From an uncultured Bacteroides sp. (GTDB lineage Bacteria > Bacteroidota > Bacteroidia > Bacteroidales > Bacteroidaceae), in assembly GCF_958445495.1 (NCBI RefSeq), contig NZ_CAUCSQ010000014.1, positions 39,782 through 103,781 on the forward strand: 64,000 bases of DNA. The letters are read 5' to 3'. Position numbers and translations under genes: made by a program. Under the pieces are notes generated by a model. The model was given only the letters and a program-made list of their open reading frames with translations. It was not told where the DNA came from and did not search any database. Position 1 is the first letter of the stretch. The number at the start of each line of letters is the position of its first letter. This document shows, one piece after another, positions 61,800 to 64,000 of this stretch.

Positions 61800-61933
61800 T
61801 GTTAACGGGAATTTGGTGGAATGAAAGTTACACCGACTCTTACAGGAAACGTTGTTGCCCGGACACGGTTATCAACATTCGCTTTGTATTTGCAGAAATC
61901 TGCGTAATCAGTGTTTTTAAACGGTTGGCTATT

Positions 61934-61962
61934 AAAAAAAGGGCGAAATAATTCGCCCTTTT
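61934..61962 (-). terminator. Terminator of rny
   Basis: The stem AAAAGGGCGAA / TTCGCCCTTTT with a four-base loop is followed by T-rich DNA on the minus strand. It lies 29 bp beyond the rny stop. Confidence 0.8.
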
Positions 61963-61990
61963 CCGTATTGGATATTTTGGTATTCCGGTT

Positions 61991-63526
61991 TTATTTAGCG
62001 AAACTGACCGCGCGTGTTTCACGGATAACGGTAATCTTCACTTGTCCCGGATAGGTCATCTCATCTTGGATTTTCTTAGCGATTTCGCCGGACAGGCTTT
62101 CCGTTTGTTTGTCGTCAATCTTGTCAGCACCTACGATTACGCGAAGTTCGCGTCCTGCCTGGATGGCATAAGTCTTGGTTACGCCCGGATAGGACATTGC
62201 TAGTTGTTCAAGATCATTCAGGCGTTTGATGTAAGCTTCCACGATTTCGCGGCGTGCACCCGGACGTGCGCCGGAAATGGCGTCGCAAACTTGTACGATA
62301 GGAGCCAGCAGGCTAGTCATTTCCGTTTCGTCATGATGAGCGCCGATGGCATTGCAGATATCCGGTTTTTCTTTATATTTCTCGGCTAGTTTCATACCCA
62401 GTAAAGCATGGGGCAATTCCGGTTCTTCATCGGGTACTTTACCGATATCGTGCAATAATCCGGCACGTTTTGCCTTTTTAGGATTCAGTCCCAGTTCCGA
62501 TGCCATTACCGCACAGAGGTTGGCGGTTTCCCGTGCATGCTGCAATAAATTCTGACCGTAAGAGGAACGGTATTTCATTTTACCGATAATGCGAATCAGT
62601 TCGGGATGCAGTCCGTGAATACCGAGGTCGATGGTCGTCCGCTTACCGGTTTCTATAATTTCTTCTTCTACCTGTTTGCGTACCTTGGCTACCACTTCTT
62701 CGATACGGGCAGGATGGATACGGCCGTCGGTAACGAGCTGATGTAATGCCAGACGGGCAATTTCACGGCGAACCGGGTCGAAAGCGGAGAGGACAATCGC
62801 TTCCGGTGTGTCGTCTACGACAATCTCCACGCCGGTCGCAGCTTCCAGAGCACGGATATTGCGTCCTTCGCGTCCGATGATGCGTCCTTTAATCTCGTCC
62901 GATTCGATGTGGAACACCGTCACGGAGTTTTCGATAGCGGTTTCCGTAGCTACCCGCTGGATAGACTGGATTACAATCCGTTTTGCTTCTTTGCTGGCAG
63001 TCAGCTTCGCATCGTCCATGATATCGTTGATATATGACTGTGCCTGTGTCTTGGCTTCTTCCTTCAACGATTCTACCAGGCGTTCTTTGGCTTCTTCCGC
63101 AGATAAACCGGAAATAGCTTCCAATTTCTCGATTTCCTGTTGTTGCAACCTGTCTAACTCTTCTTTTTTCTTATCGACGATGACAAGTTGCGCTTCCAGG
63201 TTCTCCTTGACAGCTTCGGCTTCCATCTTCTTGCGTTGGATTTCTTCCTGACGCTGGCCGAGCACCATTTCACGTTGTTTCAGTTTGTTTTCCGCCTGTT
63301 GAATCTTTTGATTCCGTAAAGCTACTTCTTTTTCGAGGTCTGCTTTCTTGTTCAGGAACTTCTCCTTCACTTCCAGCAGTTTGTTTTTCTTAATTACTTC
63401 CGCTTCTGTCTCCGCTTCTTTCAGGACATTGTCGTATTTGGATTTCAACACATACCGGAACAGGATGTATGAAAGTATCCCTCCTACGATGAAGCAAGCA
63501 ATTGCTGTTGCTATTATTGCTATCAT
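61991..63526 (-). CDS. rny: Ribonuclease Y
   Basis: The 511-residue endonuclease starts mRNA decay at the membrane. It has an N-terminal membrane helix (AIIATAIACFIVGGILSYILFRYV), a long coiled coil (about 30-200, rich in E, K and Q), a KH RNA-binding domain (about 215-260; IKGRIIGREGRNIRALEAATG) and the HD domain with GLLHDIGKVPDEEPELPH and IGAHHDETEMTSLLAPIVQ. It lies in the same direction as zapA, separated by a 116-bp spacer with a strong nested hairpin. Confidence 0.97.
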   Translation of the reverse strand: MIAIIATAIACFIVGGILSYILFRYVLKSKYDNVLKEAETEAEVIKKNKLLEVKEKFLNKKADLEKEVALRNQKIQQAENKLKQREMVLGQRQEEIQRKKMEAEAVKENLEAQLVIVDKKKEELDRLQQQEIEKLEAISGLSAEEAKERLVESLKEEAKTQAQSYINDIMDDAKLTASKEAKRIVIQSIQRVATETAIENSVTVFHIESDEIKGRIIGREGRNIRALEAATGVEIVVDDTPEAIVLSAFDPVRREIARLALHQLVTDGRIHPARIEEVVAKVRKQVEEEIIETGKRTTIDLGIHGLHPELIRIIGKMKYRSSYGQNLLQHARETANLCAVMASELGLNPKKAKRAGLLHDIGKVPDEEPELPHALLGMKLAEKYKEKPDICNAIGAHHDETEMTSLLAPIVQVCDAISGARPGARREIVEAYIKRLNDLEQLAMSYPGVTKTYAIQAGRELRVIVGADKIDDKQTESLSGEIAKKIQDEMTYPGQVKITVIRETRAVSFAK

Positions 63527-63557
63527 TTTACATTATAATTTAAGTATATAAATAAAA

Positions 63558-63610
63558 ACGCACCGCCAAATATCTAAGCAAACTTCTTGCTCGGATATTG
63601 TGCAGTGCGT
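63558..63610 (-). ncRNA. Nested stem structure between zapA and rny
   Basis: Three consecutive helices form one long arm: ACGCAC/GTGCGT (63558-63563 with 63605-63610), AATATC/GATATT (63569-63574 with 63594-63599) and AGCAA/TTGCT (63577-63581 with 63587-63591). On the minus strand it is followed by TTTTTATTTATA, so it may act as a partial terminator or as an mRNA processing or feedback site for rny. I have no name for it. Confidence 0.5.
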
Positions 63611-63642
63611 GGTTGTTTTTTCTTTTATCAGTGAATGACCGG

Positions 63643-63933
63643 CTATTTCTCTTTGAAATAATTGTCCAGTAATTCTGTCAGTTCTTTTACCTTCTCCGCA
63701 TACGGACCGGTATCATTACGTTGCATCAATTGCAGTTTCTCTAATGAAAACTGATAAGCTACCATGGCGATAATCTTTTCCGGTTCCACACTTTTGTATG
63801 CTTCCCGGTATTTATTAAGCCTGATGTTTACCTGTTTGGCAGCTTCCCGCACCATTTCTTCTTCCTCACGGTTGATAGTTAACGGATAGTTTGAATCTGC
63901 TATCTGCAGGTTTATTTTTATTTTATCGTTCAT
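63643..63933 (-). CDS. zapA: Cell division protein ZapA
   Basis: The 96-residue protein has the ZapA N-terminal globular part (KIKINLQIADSNYPLTINREEEEMVREAAKQVNIRLNKY read as two segments) and a C-terminal helix ending LLDNYFKEK. ZapA bundles FtsZ filaments at the division ring. It sits between a short upstream gene and rny, an order common in Bacteroidetes. Confidence 0.9.
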   Translation of the reverse strand: MNDKIKINLQIADSNYPLTINREEEEMVREAAKQVNIRLNKYREAYKSVEPEKIIAMVAYQFSLEKLQLMQRNDTGPYAEKVKELTELLDNYFKEK

Positions 63934-63944
63934 ACATCTTCTTC

Positions 63945-64000
63945 CTATTCATTCAACAAAGCGATGCATTTATCGACTTCACGCACTAATTTTGACAATC
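63945..64000 (-). CDS. C-terminal end of a short gene before zapA (partial)
   Basis: The last 17 codons of a minus-strand frame are visible (LSKLVREVDKCIALLNE, then TAG at 63945-63947). The helical, charged pattern suits the small coiled-coil protein often encoded before zapA. The rest lies outside the window, so no family can be given. Confidence 0.5.
   Translation of the reverse strand, partial: LSKLVREVDKCIALLNE

Noticed and set aside
63527..63642. 6S RNA between zapA and rny
   Set aside because: zapA is next to 6S RNA in some other bacteria, but this spacer of 116 bp is too short for a 6S RNA and lacks its central bubble.

Overview
The window looks like a chromosomal segment from a gut Bacteroides species (Bacteroidales). 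The evidence is a SusC/SusD pair with an ECF sigma/FecR regulatory couple, many promoters with the Bacteroidetes -7 element TAnnTTTG, a tmRNA encoding the tag GETNYALAA, a serine-type sulfatase, and long SecA and SecG of the Bacteroidetes kind. I cannot fix the species from sequence alone. Almost all of the window is ordinary, densely packed chromosome; two stretches look accessory (41.1-42.8 kb and 47.4-50.0 kb).

Layout: 0-6.8 kb (minus) holds a truncated DUF6340-type lipoprotein, secA, and a coupled pair made of a DUF4105 membrane protein and a PafA-like protein that seems to have lost most catalytic residues. 7.3-14.9 kb (plus) holds coaX, an outer-membrane barrel protein, a TPR protein, lptC, a CNNM/CorC-type transporter and a PpiD-like foldase. 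15.1-21.3 kb (plus) is one tight operon: rlmN, DUF4837, pdxA, a receiver-less sigma54 activator, lptE-like, TPR protein, secG. 21.5-28.4 kb carries an MFS carrier with a lone PqqD-like protein, a DUF4831 gene with a small membrane protein, the NAD(P)HX repair enzyme and a POT peptide transporter. 28.6-37.6 kb is a compact polysaccharide utilisation locus: sigma factor divergent from FecR, SusC with STN domain, SusD, sulfatase. 37.9-41.1 kb is hpt-adk-obgE-pgeF. 42.8-46.8 kb (minus) is a GH3 glycosidase/lactonase pair. ssrA lies at 47.0 kb. 50.3-61.0 kb holds a Crp-like regulator, an acyltransferase, dinB, a heparinase-type lyase with a secreted partner, a C1 peptidase, a 45-codon gene and a transglutaminase-like lipoprotein. 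61.0-64.0 kb (minus) holds cutC, rny, zapA and the end of a short gene before zapA.

The most striking gene is at 48503-49990. It encodes one 495-residue polypeptide that reads as an ECF sigma factor (regions 2 and 4), an inner-membrane helix, a ~95-residue low-complexity linker and a C-terminal outer-membrane beta-barrel-like domain ending in an aromatic residue. Taken at face value it would tether a sigma factor in the cytoplasm to a sensor in the outer membrane. It sits in an AT-rich stretch beside the tmRNA gene.

The second unusual locus is the non-coding 41.1-41.6 kb region: two ~90-bp direct repeats followed by eight units of a palindrome (consensus GAAACTnTAGTTTC) at an almost constant 22-bp period. 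Other points of note are a fossil of an AraC-type regulator at 42.5 kb, a perfect 16-bp intergenic hairpin between susD and the sulfatase gene, and a nested stem structure between zapA and rny.

Functionally, several genes serve the envelope: SecA/SecG export, LptC and LptE for lipopolysaccharide transport, the PpiD-like foldase and several barrels. A second group serves glycan foraging (SusCD-sulfatase, GH3, heparinase-like lyase).
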